Below, piece by piece: positions 1 to 7,482 of a stretch of DNA of 17,095 nucleotides. The number at the start of each line of letters is the position of its first letter. Position 1 is the stretch's first letter. This stretch comes from Ruminococcaceae bacterium UBA1236 (GTDB lineage Bacteria; Bacillota; Clostridia; Oscillospirales; Acutalibacteraceae). The stretch covers positions 1 to 17,095 of the forward strand of contig DBWO01000044.1 in NCBI GenBank assembly GCA_002309055.1, in the 5' to 3' direction. Below the pieces are notes generated by a model. It searched no databases and had not been told where the DNA came from. It saw nothing but the letters and a program-made list of their open reading frames with translations. Made by a program: the position numbers and the translations under genes.

Positions 1-186
1 ATGTGCGAGCGCAAGTCCAACCAGCGTGAGGCACTGAAAGTTCCGCCGGAGATTCTCGGAAAATATTTCAGAGCCGACGCCACGCCGAAGTTTATGGCGG
101 AGGTCATTGATAAGGCGCTTGCAATGTACGCCGAAAACCAGAGGGCTAAATCCAAAGCCAGGAAAAAGAATTATTACGAAAGATGA
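1..186 (+). CDS. small basic protein of an integrative element, possibly 5'-truncated
   Basis: A 61-residue reading frame begins at the first base of the window, so its ATG may be an internal methionine of a longer gene. The product is hydrophilic, with a predicted helix around residues 31-47 and a strongly basic tail (KSKARKK). I do not recognise the family. It ends one base before the GTG proposed as the start of the next frame, which suggests translational coupling, and it lies upstream of an excisionase-like gene and an integrase. It is therefore most likely element cargo or the tail of an element replication or mobilisation protein. That function is inferred from position only. Confidence 0.5.
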   Translation: MCERKSNQREALKVPPEILGKYFRADATPKFMAEVIDKALAMYAENQRAKSKARKKNYYER

Positions 187-187
187 G

Positions 188-385
188 GTGATTTATATAG
201 TTAAGGAATCTTATTACGATAATCTCAGGATGATTGATGATCTTACCGATAAGGTTATGCTTACAAAAACAGATGTAGCAAATCTTTTGAAGATATCAAG
301 ACCCACCGTTCATAAGATTTACGGAGATCTTTTTAAAGACGGCTTTATCAGCAAAGCCAGTCTCGCGAGAGCTCTTACGAAATAA
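188..385 (+). CDS. helix-turn-helix protein, probable excisionase or small regulator
   Basis: About 65 residues from a GTG start. The C-terminal half reads as a helix-turn-helix: a TKTDVANLLKISRPTVHKIY segment, then a wing-like part ending in ISKASLARAL. This arrangement is common in excisionase/MerR-like DNA-binding proteins next to tyrosine recombinases. The frame is open further upstream (an ATG at 107), but that start would overlap the preceding gene by about 80 bases in another frame. The GTG at 188 directly follows the upstream stop codon and has a purine-rich AAAGATGAGG before it; an ATG at 230 is also possible. The likely role is to direct excision or repress the integrase gene. The fold assignment is fairly safe, the excisionase role is inferred from the neighbour. 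Confidence 0.6.
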   Translation: MIYIVKESYYDNLRMIDDLTDKVMLTKTDVANLLKISRPTVHKIYGDLFKDGFISKASLARALTK

Positions 386-390
386 ACCAT

Positions 391-428
391 AATCCTCTCT
401 GTCCGCACAATTGCAGGCAGAGAGGATT
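391..428 (+). terminator. perfect 11-bp hairpin between the HTH gene and the integrase
   Basis: The arms 391-401 (AATCCTCTCTG) and 418-428 (CAGAGAGGATT) are exact reverse complements around a 16-base loop that can pair a little further. Only a short T run follows, so termination may be weak. It sits just before the integrase ribosome binding site (AAAGGAGG at 446-453) and could attenuate read-through into the integrase. Confidence 0.5.
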
Positions 429-462
429 TCAATAAAATTAAAGCCAAAGGAGGCACGATTAA

Positions 463-1476
463 ATGGACAAACATATAATTATAGAAGGCCGGAACGGTCA
501 GAAAATCAGAAAGCACATCCGATACGAAAGTGAAGAAGAGTTCAACAAAAAAGTAGCAGCAATCAAGGGCGAATACACTAAGGTGCCAAAACTGAAAGAT
601 GTAATTGATGAATGGCAGGACAGCCATGATAAGGAAATCAATTACAACACCCAGCAGTGCTACATTGCCCCAATCAAAAACATCAAGGAATATTTTGGAA
701 ACAGGAAGCTTGATGAGATACAGGCAATTGATGTTGACAGATTCATCAGAACGCTGTATCAGGAGTACAAATGGGCTAAACAGACGCTTAAACTCAGATT
801 GATAGTTCTTAATCAGGTTTACGATTACGCGATGGTTTGCGGATATGTGAATTACAATCCGTGTTCAGCGGTAAAGGTTCCCGCAAAAGCAGGAAAAAAG
901 AAAAGAGATCTTCCGCCGAATACTGAAGTGGAAATAATTAAGGAATCCGTCAATGACGAATTCGGACTGTTTCCGTTTCTGCTCCTTTATACCGGATGCA
1001 GAAGGAATGAAGCGCTCGCCCTGAGATACGAAGATATCAACTGGGACGATAAGATTATAACAATAAACAAAACGGTAATCTTTGTAGACGGAAAACCGAC
1101 AATACAGGATCATACTAAAACCGACGCAGGCAACAGAACAGTTCCCTTGCTGCCGCCTCTGGAAAATGTATTACCCAAAAAGAAAAAGGGAATAATATTT
1201 GAATTCGAAGGCGGTTACTATACAAGAAGCAAGTTTGATAAGTCCTGGAACAGATTCAGAAAAGAACATGGCGTTAAGTTATGCGCGCATCAGCTCAGGC
1301 ACGCATACGCGACAATTCTCTATGAAGCCGGAATTCAGTTCAAAGACGCTCAGCTACTCATGGGGCATAATTCATCGGAGGTTACTCAGGAAATATATAC
1401 ACATATTTCCGAAAAGCAGCAGAAAAAGACCTTCACAAACTTGATTAATTATGTTTCTGGTGAAAATGCACAATAA
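463..1476 (+). CDS. tyrosine recombinase / phage-type integrase
   Basis: 337 residues, usual length for integrases of Gram-positive integrative elements. It catalyses site-specific recombination between the element and chromosome through a 3'-phosphotyrosyl intermediate. Residues about 1-40 form a basic arm-binding-like segment, 43-140 the SAM-like core-binding domain, and 150-330 the catalytic domain. Visible catalytic residues are R180 (in TGCRRNE), K219 (HTKTDAGNR), H276 and R279 (HQLRH), H302 (LMGHN) and nucleophile Y312 (EIYTHI), so the enzyme looks intact. The start is fixed by AAAGGAGG at 446-453. It points towards the tRNA-Ser gene 245 bases downstream, the classic layout of an element inserted in a tRNA 3' end. 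Confidence 0.95.
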   Translation: MDKHIIIEGRNGQKIRKHIRYESEEEFNKKVAAIKGEYTKVPKLKDVIDEWQDSHDKEINYNTQQCYIAPIKNIKEYFGNRKLDEIQAIDVDRFIRTLYQEYKWAKQTLKLRLIVLNQVYDYAMVCGYVNYNPCSAVKVPAKAGKKKRDLPPNTEVEIIKESVNDEFGLFPFLLLYTGCRRNEALALRYEDINWDDKIITINKTVIFVDGKPTIQDHTKTDAGNRTVPLLPPLENVLPKKKKGIIFEFEGGYYTRSKFDKSWNRFRKEHGVKLCAHQLRHAYATILYEAGIQFKDAQLLMGHNSSEVTQEIYTHISEKQQKKTFTNLINYVSGENAQ

Positions 1477-1488
1477 AACTCAGTTTTC

Positions 1489-1523
1489 GACCTCAGCAGA
1501 CAACCTGCTGGGGTCGTTTTTTT
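1489..1523 (+). terminator. Rho-independent terminator after the integrase
   Basis: The arms GACCTCAGCAG (1489-1499) and CTGCTGGGGTC (1505-1515) form an 11-bp stem with one T-G wobble and a 5-base loop, followed by seven T residues at 1517-1523. It starts 12 bases after the integrase stop codon. Confidence 0.9.
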
Positions 1524-1561
1524 GCGTTTTGGGGTCGTTTTTGGCATTTTTTTACCCTTTT

Positions 1562-1588
1562 GGGGTCTTTTTAACGACCCCACTTTTT
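1562..1588 (+). terminator. second, weaker terminator-like hairpin
   Basis: GGGGTC (1562-1567) pairs with GACCCC (1576-1581) across an 8-base loop, followed by a T run at 1584-1588. The downstream arm can alternatively pair with an upstream copy: GGGGTCGTT at 1531-1539 is the exact reverse complement of AACGACCCC at 1573-1581. This gives alternative or stacked structures behind the integrase. Confidence 0.5.
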
Positions 1589-1596
1589 AGCAGTTC

Positions 1597-1613
1597 TTTA
1601 CAAATATTTACAA
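1597..1613 (+). repeat. two TTTACAA direct repeats spaced by 10 bases
   Basis: TTTACAA occurs at 1597-1603 and 1607-1613, one helical turn apart, in the AT-rich stretch between the integrase and the tRNA-Ser gene. Such same-face repeats at an element end are candidates for integrase or excisionase arm-binding sites. The repeat is seen, the binding role is inferred. Confidence 0.4.
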
Positions 1614-1669
1614 TTCTTTTTATATACTGTGCCGAAATTTTATGCCCGAAAATCTAGACTTTCAGCAAA

Positions 1670-1713
1670 TAACAAAAGTCCTGAAACCCTTGATATATAG
1701 GGGATTCAGGACT
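1670..1713 (-). terminator. Rho-independent terminator downstream of tRNA-Ser
   Basis: On the minus strand the arms at 1713-1705 (AGTCCTGAA) and 1685-1677 (TTCAGGACT) are perfectly complementary, extended by a CCC/GGG block after one mismatch. The hairpin is followed by TTTTGTTATTT. It begins 8 bases beyond the tRNA CCA end, on the integrase side of the tRNA. Confidence 0.8.
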
Positions 1714-1750
1714 CAGTTCATGGCGGAGAGCAAGGGATTCGAACCCTCGG
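1714..1750. other. putative attachment-site region of the integrative element
   Basis: The 3' end of tRNA-Ser (T arm, acceptor, CCA) is the boundary between the integrase-bearing segment and the housekeeping operon. Tyrosine recombinases of this type commonly recombine in the T-arm to 3'-end part of a tRNA gene. The second copy expected at the far end of the element lies outside the window, so the exact core cannot be fixed. The tRNA terminator lies on the element side of this boundary, so the core may instead extend left across it. Confidence 0.4.
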
Positions 1751-1812
1751 AACGTTTATGGCGTTCACACGATTTCCAATCGTGCTCCTTCGACCAGCTC
1801 GGACAACTCTCC
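1721..1812 (-). tRNA. tRNA-Ser (GGA anticodon)
   Basis: 92 bases on the minus strand with an encoded CCA. The 7-bp acceptor stem pairs GGAGAGT with GCTCTCC (last pair T-G), the anticodon loop reads TTGGAAA with anticodon GGA, a long class-II variable arm is present as expected for serine, and the T loop is GGTTCGAATCC. It decodes UCC and UCU. It stands alone with its own promoter and terminator, and its 3' end faces the integrase, so its 3' half is the probable attachment site of the element. Confidence 0.97.
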
Positions 1813-1833
1813 GTGTTAATCAAATGCCCGTTT

Positions 1834-1862
1834 ATTATAATGGAGAAATGTGAAAAAATCAA
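1834..1862 (-). promoter_or_regulatory. sigma-A promoter of tRNA-Ser
   Basis: On the minus strand, -35 TTGATT (1862-1857), a 17-base spacer, and a perfect -10 TATAAT (1839-1834). Transcription would begin about 15 bases before the tRNA 5' end at 1812. Confidence 0.85.
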
Positions 1863-1904
1863 GCATAAAATTAATTATTGCCGAAAATATTTTCATTTGC
1901 CCGT

Positions 1905-3290
1905 TTATCCGGCCTGCTCTTCCTCCGCTTCGCCGGCCTCTCCGGTCTGTATTTTCTTTATCCAGTTGAGTGATTTCGCCTTGAAAAACGCCACGGGGCA
2001 TTTCAGAATCTGGTCGGCTTTAAGGCACGTGAAAGTAACTGCCACGGGGAACTTGAAAACAAATGCGCTCAGCGCCGACGCGGGCAGGACTATAAGCCAC
2101 ATAAAGATTATGTCGTTTCTCAGCACAAAGGATGTGTCGCCGCCGCCTGAGACTATGCCCGTGAGCGTCGGGCACTGGTAGGATGTGCCGATTATCGTAA
2201 CGCACAGAATCAGCGTGAAAACATTTGTGTAATGCAGTGTTTCGGGGGTCGCGTCATAAAAGCCGATTATAAGCCCCTTTACGGAGAAAAGGATAACGCT
2301 TGCGATAACACCTATAACGAGAAACAGCAGCTGCAGACCGTTGCTTCTCTTTTTTATTGTTTTTCTGTCTGCCTTTTCGCCGATTATCTTCGCAATCAGC
2401 ACGCACGCTGCACCCGCTCCGGCGTAGGTGAATATTGATGCCACCTGAAAGAGCGTTGTGACAATGCTGTTTGCCGCTATCGCGCTTTCAACAAGTCGCC
2501 CGATGATTGAGCCCTGTATGCTCATCGCGATTCCCCAGGAAACGGAGCTTGCAAAGAGGGGAAGGCCTTTACGCAGATACAGCTTCACCATTTCCCGGGT
2601 GGACCTGAAGAGCTCGTAAATCTTGAATTTTATTCTCTTATCAATAAGGAAGATATATGCGATTACAACGGTGATTTCTATTATTCTTGACGCGAGAGTT
2701 GCCGCCGCGGCGCCTCTTATACCCATTTCGGGGAAGCCGAATTTGCCGAAAATGAGCGCGTAATTGAGCAGTATGTTAATGCCGAATGACGAGAGCGAAA
2801 CATAAAATCCGATTTTCACCACTTCCGCCGCTCGCAGGACCGCCAGCAGTATCTGGGCCGCGCCGTAAATGATATAAGTGTATTTGATGATTTTAAGGTA
2901 TTCCACCGCCTCGAGAGCAACGGAGCTTTTGTCCGTGAAAAGTGAGATTATGCCTGCCGGGGAGACGGCGCAAAGCGCAAACAGCAGCGAGGATATTGCA
3001 AGAGCAAAAACATTGCCTACGGCGGAAATCAGTTTCATTGAGCCGATGTCCTTTTCGCCCCAGCAGCGCGAGGCGATAACCGTGATGCCGCTCGCAATGC
3101 CCATCACGCACATATGCAGCAGATACTGGATGTTGTTGCATATACCCACGCCGCTCAGCGCCGTTTCACTGTATGCTCCCATCATCACGGAGTCCGCGAG
3201 GTTTACCCCGTAAACAATCAGGTTCTGAAACGCCACTGTCAGCGTCATTATGATAAATGATTTGTAGAATGCTTTTGTTTTGCTGTCCAT
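1905..3290 (-). CDS. MATE family efflux transporter
   Basis: 461 residues, normal for MATE exporters, with about twelve hydrophobic segments in two similar halves. The first half contains GVNLADSVMMG, and the VGICNNIQYLLHMCVMGIASG region matches the conserved TM1-TM2 pattern. MATE proteins are inner-membrane antiporters that expel cationic or aromatic compounds using Na+ or H+ gradients; the substrate here cannot be predicted. The tail after about residue 440 is acidic and Glu/Ala/Gly-rich, which is not part of the transporter fold. The ATG follows GGGGAAAG and lies 21 bases after the tsaD stop codon, so the gene is probably the last in the polA-rimI-tsaD transcript. No convincing terminator was found in 1813-1904. 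Confidence 0.9.
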   Translation of the reverse strand: MDSKTKAFYKSFIIMTLTVAFQNLIVYGVNLADSVMMGAYSETALSGVGICNNIQYLLHMCVMGIASGITVIASRCWGEKDIGSMKLISAVGNVFALAISSLLFALCAVSPAGIISLFTDKSSVALEAVEYLKIIKYTYIIYGAAQILLAVLRAAEVVKIGFYVSLSSFGINILLNYALIFGKFGFPEMGIRGAAAATLASRIIEITVVIAYIFLIDKRIKFKIYELFRSTREMVKLYLRKGLPLFASSVSWGIAMSIQGSIIGRLVESAIAANSIVTTLFQVASIFTYAGAGAACVLIAKIIGEKADRKTIKKRSNGLQLLFLVIGVIASVILFSVKGLIIGFYDATPETLHYTNVFTLILCVTIIGTSYQCPTLTGIVSGGGDTSFVLRNDIIFMWLIVLPASALSAFVFKFPVAVTFTCLKADQILKCPVAFFKAKSLNWIKKIQTGEAGEAEEEQAG

Positions 3291-3311
3291 TTTCTTTCCC
3301 CGGATAAGCTG

Positions 3312-4313
3312 TCAGATTTCCATTGTAGCGTATGCGTTAAGCTCGAGCGAAGCGGTGTTGCCCGCAAGGTATTCGTAGTATGCCTGCGAGCCGACCATTG
3401 CCGCGTTGTCGCCGCAGAAGCAAAGCTCGGGCATATAGAGCTCAATGCTTTTTTCCCTACATATTCTTTCCATTTCGGCTCTGAGTACGGAATTTGCGCT
3501 CACACCGCCTGCAAGGGCGATTTTTTTAAAGCCGTATTCCTGCGCGGCGGCAAAGGTGTTGTCCGTCAGACACCCTACAACGGACTTTATGCACGAAGCG
3601 CCGAGGTCGGGTATGTTTATCTCCTCGTCCTTCTGCCGGGCGTTATGCACCGTGTTTACTATCGCGGTTTTAAGCCCCGAAAAGCTGAAGTCATATCTGC
3701 TGCCGTCAACTCTCGGGCGCGGGAATTTGTAAGCGTCCGGGTTTCCGCCTTTGCTCACGCGGTCAAGGTTCACGCCGCCGGGGTAGTCAAGCCCCATACT
3801 GCGCGCGGATTTGTCCATGCATTCGCCCGCGGCGTCATCGCGCGTTCTGCCGATAACCTCAAAGCTTGTGTAATCTCTCACCGCCGCGATGTGAGTGTGC
3901 CCGCCCGAAACAATGAGGCAGAGGAAGGGCGGCTCAAGGGCGGGGGAGGAGATGTAGTTTGCCGCCACGTGCGAGCGCAGATGATGCACCGGAATGAGCG
4001 GCTTGCCCGAAGCGTAGGCAAGGCCTTTTGCAAAGTTTACCCCAACCAGCAGGGCGCCTATAAGCCCCGGGGCGTATGTAACGCCGATTGCGTCTATATC
4101 GTCAAGTGTTACCGAGGCGTCGTCAAGCGCCTTTTTTGTAACGGAGCTTATCGCCTGCGCGTGCATGCGCGAAGCAATCTCCGGCACAACGCCGCCGTAT
4201 ATTATATGCTCTTTTACCTGCGATGCGATAACGTTTGAGAGCACCTTTCTGCCGTCCTCAACCACCGCCGCCGCGGTTTCGTCGCAGGATGATTCAATTG
4301 CAAGTATCTTCAT
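3312..4313 (-). CDS. tsaD: tRNA N6-threonylcarbamoyladenosine transferase TsaD
   Basis: 333 residues, full length. TsaD transfers the threonylcarbamoyl group from threonylcarbamoyl-AMP to A37 of ANN-decoding tRNAs, acting with TsaB and TsaE in the cytoplasm. The fold is ASKHA-type. Visible features are the N-terminal MKILAIESSCDET, the metal ligands H111 and H115 (HHLRSH) and D302 (CGDNAAM), the nucleotide-binding VSGGHT (residues 135-140), the DDAAGECMDK block near 160 and LAGGVSANS near 267. Its ATG overlaps the rimI stop codon by four bases (ATGA), so the two are translationally coupled. tsaB, often next to rimI and tsaD in other genomes, is not in this window. Confidence 0.97.
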   Translation of the reverse strand: MKILAIESSCDETAAAVVEDGRKVLSNVIASQVKEHIIYGGVVPEIASRMHAQAISSVTKKALDDASVTLDDIDAIGVTYAPGLIGALLVGVNFAKGLAYASGKPLIPVHHLRSHVAANYISSPALEPPFLCLIVSGGHTHIAAVRDYTSFEVIGRTRDDAAGECMDKSARSMGLDYPGGVNLDRVSKGGNPDAYKFPRPRVDGSRYDFSFSGLKTAIVNTVHNARQKDEEINIPDLGASCIKSVVGCLTDNTFAAAQEYGFKKIALAGGVSANSVLRAEMERICREKSIELYMPELCFCGDNAAMVGSQAYYEYLAGNTASLELNAYATMEI

Positions 4314-4759
4314 TTCGCACCTCGCAGTGTTTTTGTGTAAATGAGCGCGTCTTCCCCTGGATTTGTGTAAAAGCCCTTCCTCGTGCCGGCTTTATCAAAT
4401 CCGCATTTTTCATAGAGGGCGATTGCCGGCGAATTGCTCACCCTCACCTCGAGAGTGATGAATTCGCATCCGCGTTCCTGTGCGCCGCGTGCCGCCGCGT
4501 TAAGCAGGGCTTCGGCGATGCCTTTGCGCCTGTATCCGGGCAAAACGGCAATGTTTGTGATGTATGCCTCTCCCGCAATTTCCTGCACGCCAATGTATCC
4601 GAGCACTCCGCCGCCTTCCGCAGCCAGGAAATGCGCCTGAGAATTTGAGAGTTCCTCCTCAATTCCCTCACGGGTCCAGGGGGAGGCAAAGCAGGTTTCC
4701 TCCAGCTTCACAATGCCGTCAATATGGCTTTTGCTCATTTCTACTATTCTGAAATCCAT
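4310..4759 (-). CDS. rimI: ribosomal protein S18 alanine N-acetyltransferase RimI (GNAT)
   Basis: 149 residues, the usual RimI length. Enzymes of this family acetylate the N-terminal alanine of ribosomal protein bS18 with acetyl-CoA. The sequence shows the GNAT core: ITNIAVLPGYRRKGIAEAL (acetyl-CoA pyrophosphate loop R77-A82), LEVRVSNSPAIALYEKCGF with probable catalytic E104 and Y116, and the RimI-typical C-terminal RKGFYTNPGEDALIY. It lies between polA (2 bases from its stop codon) and tsaD (4-base overlap). RimI next to tsaD is a conserved arrangement, which supports RimI over other GNAT enzymes, although substrate range cannot be read from sequence. Confidence 0.92.
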   Translation of the reverse strand: MDFRIVEMSKSHIDGIVKLEETCFASPWTREGIEEELSNSQAHFLAAEGGGVLGYIGVQEIAGEAYITNIAVLPGYRRKGIAEALLNAAARGAQERGCEFITLEVRVSNSPAIALYEKCGFDKAGTRKGFYTNPGEDALIYTKTLRGAK

Positions 4760-4761
4760 AA

Positions 4762-7335
4762 TCAGTCCTTCGCGTCATACCAGGTTTTGCCTGTACCCAC
4801 ATCCGCGAGCATCGGCACGCGCGTTTTCACCGCGTTTTCCATCTCGCGCTTGAGTATGCTCTTAACTATTTCCGCCTCTTCCTCGGGCGCTTCAACTATC
4901 AGCTCGTCGTGCACCTGCAAAATGAGTTTTGCCTTGAAATTCATTTCGTCAAGCGCGTTATAAACCTTTATCATCGCTATCTTGATGATATCGGCGGCCG
5001 TGCCCTGAACGGGCATATTCATCGCCATTCTTTCACCGGCGGCTCTGACGTTGCCATTTGAGGCCTGTATTTCGGGCAGATATCTGCGGCGGCTGAACAT
5101 CGTTTCAACGTAGCCCGTTTTCTTGGCGTTTTCAACCGTCTTTTTCATATATGCGTCAACGCCGCTGAAATTCCTCAGATAATCCTTTATGTAAGAATCC
5201 GCCTCGGGCACGCTCACGCCTATCTGCTTTGAGAGAGAGAAAGCGCCTATGCCGTAAACTATGCCGAAATTAACGGCCTTCGCCCTGCTTCTGAGCTCGG
5301 GTGTAACCATCATAAGAGGCAGGCCGAAAACCTGCGAGGCTGTTATCGCGTGGATATCCTCGCCGCTGTTGAACGCCTCAATCATATTTTTGTCGTTTGC
5401 CATATGCGCGAGCACCCTGAGCTCAATCTGCGAATAGTCCGCGTCAACGAGCACACATCCCTCGCGCGCAACGAAAAACTTGCGCATCTCTTTGCCGAGA
5501 GGGGAGCGCACGGGGATATTCTGAAGATTCGGCTCGGATGAGGAAATTCTTCCCGTCCTGGTCTCGGTCTGATTGAGTGAGGAGTGAACTCTGCCGTCCT
5601 CATCTATCACCTTGAGGAGACCCTCGCAGTAAGTTGAATTCAGCTTTGTGAGCGTGCGGTATTCGAGTATCTTTGAAACAACCGGATAGTCAACCGCGAG
5701 GGATTCAAGCACCTCTGCGTTTGTCGAATAACCGGTTTTTGTCTTTTTCTTAGCGGGCAGTCCCATTTTTTCAAACAGCGCTTCGCCCAGTTGCTTTGGC
5801 GAATTGAGGTTAAACTCATAGCCCGCCTCGTCGTATATCTCTTTAAGGAGCACTTCAATGCGCCCGCTCAGCTCCCTGCCGAATTTTTCAATGCCCTCAC
5901 GGTCGGTGAGGAAACCTTCTTTTTCCATTGACGCAAGCACTTCGGCCAGAGGCAGTTCAATCTCTTTAAGCAAGTTTTCCTGCCCGTTTGCCGTTATACT
6001 GCTGTCAAGCTTTTCGAAGGCGGGCGGCAGATATGCCGTGAGGAGAGAAACCTCGTCGCTTGGCATAATTATGCCCGTATATTCCTCAATAACTCTCTTG
6101 AGCTCGTATGATGAGGAGGGGTTCAGAACATAGGCGCTGAGCATCGCGTCGCCGCAGATGCCGTTTATCTTGAGATCAACTCTGTAATCATAGAAAAAGC
6201 GGTAGAGAGATTTTACGTTGTAGGTGTATTTTTTTATGTCCGGGGCAAAAAGGAAATCCTCGAGGAAAGCGATATAGCCGTCATTTTCGGGGTCAACCTT
6301 CGCAACGCCGTTTTGCGCAGCAAAATAAAACACGCCGCTGTCAAATGTGAAATACGCCTTGCCTTCTTTTCTCAGGCTGTTTACAAGCAGCTTAAGGTCA
6401 TCGGCGGGATAAACCTCCGTTTTGATTTCGGGCGCGTCCTTTTCATCCCTCTGAATCTGAACGGGTTTAAGTTCAAGCCGCTCAATGAGTTTGAACATCT
6501 CGAGCTCGGTGAGAATGGAGGTCACTCTGTACGCGTCCGGCTCGGCCGGAACATAGGCGCCGTAATCGGTTTCAACGGGCGCGTCAGTCACAATCGTGCC
6601 GAGCGTCCTGCTCAGATAAGCGCTGTCCCTGCCCTGAGCCAGCTTATCGTGAACGCCCTGCTTGATGTCGAGCTCATCAAGGTGAGCGTAAATGTCGTCA
6701 ATGTTTCCGAATTTTGAAACGAGGTCCTTCGCCGTCTTTTCGCCGATGCCCGCGACGCCGGGTATGCAGTCCGAAGCGTCGCCCTGAAGGGCTTTGATGT
6801 CTATGAGAAACTCGGGCGAGGGGACAAGGTAATCCTCGCTGATTTTCGCCTTGTCATAGAGCGTTGTGACAGGCGAGCCCATTTTGGTTGAAGCGAGCAG
6901 CACGTTGACGTTGTCTCTGACAAGCTGAAGGGAGTCTCTGTCGCCCGTCGCAATATAGCAAAAGTCGCCTTCGCCGCAGTTTGCCGCGAGAGTTCCGAGT
7001 ATGTCATCCGCCTCCCAGCCGGGCGCTTCGAGTATTTTGAGGCCGAGCCCCGTGAGAAGGTCCTTGAGATAGGGCATCTGGCTCGCAAGCTCCTCCGGCA
7101 TACCTTTACGGTTTGCCTTGTAGCCGTCATACATATTGTGCCTGAAGGTCGGCGCTTTCACGTCAAATGCAACCGCGATGCAGTCGGGCTTAACGTCCGC
7201 GCGCAGTTTAAGCAGTATATTCATAAAGCCGTAAATGGCGTTTGTGAAGTGCGCGCCGTCCTTTGTTGAGAGCAGCTTCACGCCGTAAAACGCCCTGTTT
7301 ACTATGCTGTTGCCGTCAAGTGCAAGAAGTTTCAT
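4762..7335 (-). CDS. polA: DNA polymerase I
   Basis: 857 residues. PolA fills gaps and removes RNA primers in repair and lagging-strand synthesis. Residues about 1-290 form the 5'-3' nuclease (AFDVKAPTFRH, EADDILGTLA, ATGDRDSLQLV, the GVAGIGEKTA helix-hairpin-helix). About 305-460 form the 3'-5' exonuclease-like domain, and the rest the polymerase, with motif A DADYSQIELR, motif B RSRAKAVNFGIVYG and motif C VHDE (808-811). In the exonuclease domain the FDTET motif is replaced by FDSG and the later acidic residues are not visible, so proofreading is probably lost, as in several Gram-positive and Thermus PolA proteins. The start is set by GAGGTG five bases upstream. It heads a minus-strand operon with rimI and tsaD. 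Confidence 0.97.
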   Translation of the reverse strand: MKLLALDGNSIVNRAFYGVKLLSTKDGAHFTNAIYGFMNILLKLRADVKPDCIAVAFDVKAPTFRHNMYDGYKANRKGMPEELASQMPYLKDLLTGLGLKILEAPGWEADDILGTLAANCGEGDFCYIATGDRDSLQLVRDNVNVLLASTKMGSPVTTLYDKAKISEDYLVPSPEFLIDIKALQGDASDCIPGVAGIGEKTAKDLVSKFGNIDDIYAHLDELDIKQGVHDKLAQGRDSAYLSRTLGTIVTDAPVETDYGAYVPAEPDAYRVTSILTELEMFKLIERLELKPVQIQRDEKDAPEIKTEVYPADDLKLLVNSLRKEGKAYFTFDSGVFYFAAQNGVAKVDPENDGYIAFLEDFLFAPDIKKYTYNVKSLYRFFYDYRVDLKINGICGDAMLSAYVLNPSSSYELKRVIEEYTGIIMPSDEVSLLTAYLPPAFEKLDSSITANGQENLLKEIELPLAEVLASMEKEGFLTDREGIEKFGRELSGRIEVLLKEIYDEAGYEFNLNSPKQLGEALFEKMGLPAKKKTKTGYSTNAEVLESLAVDYPVVSKILEYRTLTKLNSTYCEGLLKVIDEDGRVHSSLNQTETRTGRISSSEPNLQNIPVRSPLGKEMRKFFVAREGCVLVDADYSQIELRVLAHMANDKNMIEAFNSGEDIHAITASQVFGLPLMMVTPELRSRAKAVNFGIVYGIGAFSLSKQIGVSVPEADSYIKDYLRNFSGVDAYMKKTVENAKKTGYVETMFSRRRYLPEIQASNGNVRAAGERMAMNMPVQGTAADIIKIAMIKVYNALDEMNFKAKLILQVHDELIVEAPEEEAEIVKSILKREMENAVKTRVPMLADVGTGKTWYDAKD

Positions 7336-7372
7336 ATAAACACCTCGGTGAATTTCTTCAGAACTAAACTTT

Positions 7373-7381
7373 ATTATACCA
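7373..7381 (-). promoter_or_regulatory. extended -10 promoter of the polA operon
   Basis: The minus strand reads TGGTATAAT: a perfect -10 (7378-7373) with the TGn extension. No good -35 is present 15-18 bases further upstream, which is tolerable for an extended -10. The start point would be about 30 bases before the polA ATG. Confidence 0.65.
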
Positions 7382-7424
7382 TATCAAAACGGCTTGTACC
7401 ACCCTTTTTTTATCTTATTTATTC

Positions 7425-7453
7425 TTGACAAAACGCGGTAAATGTTTCAAAAT
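7425..7453 (+). promoter_or_regulatory. promoter of the yhhN-SDR operon
   Basis: A perfect -35 TTGACA (7425-7430), a 17-base spacer, and a weaker -10 CAAAAT (7448-7453). It is divergent from the polA promoter. The ribosome binding site AGAGGGGGTG lies just upstream of the GTG start at 7483. Confidence 0.65.
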
Positions 7454-7482
7454 AGAGAAAGTGATTAAGAGGGGGTGAATAC

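Noticed and set aside
107..187. Longer start (ATG at 107) for the HTH gene
   Set aside because: It would overlap the upstream frame by about 80 bases, and the extra residues read like an out-of-frame copy of that gene's basic tail.
1489..1590. Repeated GGGGTC units as a CRISPR-like or satellite array
   Set aside because: Units are only 6-9 bases with irregular T-rich spacing and no spacers; stacked terminator hairpins explain them better.
1642..2181. 179-codon plus-strand frame across the tRNA and the MATE 3' end
   Set aside because: It runs through the antisense strand of a tRNA gene, its promoter and a transporter gene, so it is a chance frame.
3645..4238. 197-codon plus-strand frame inside tsaD
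   Set aside because: It is antisense to a gene with all TsaD motifs, has no ribosome binding site, and its composition is a by-product of the GC-rich codons opposite.
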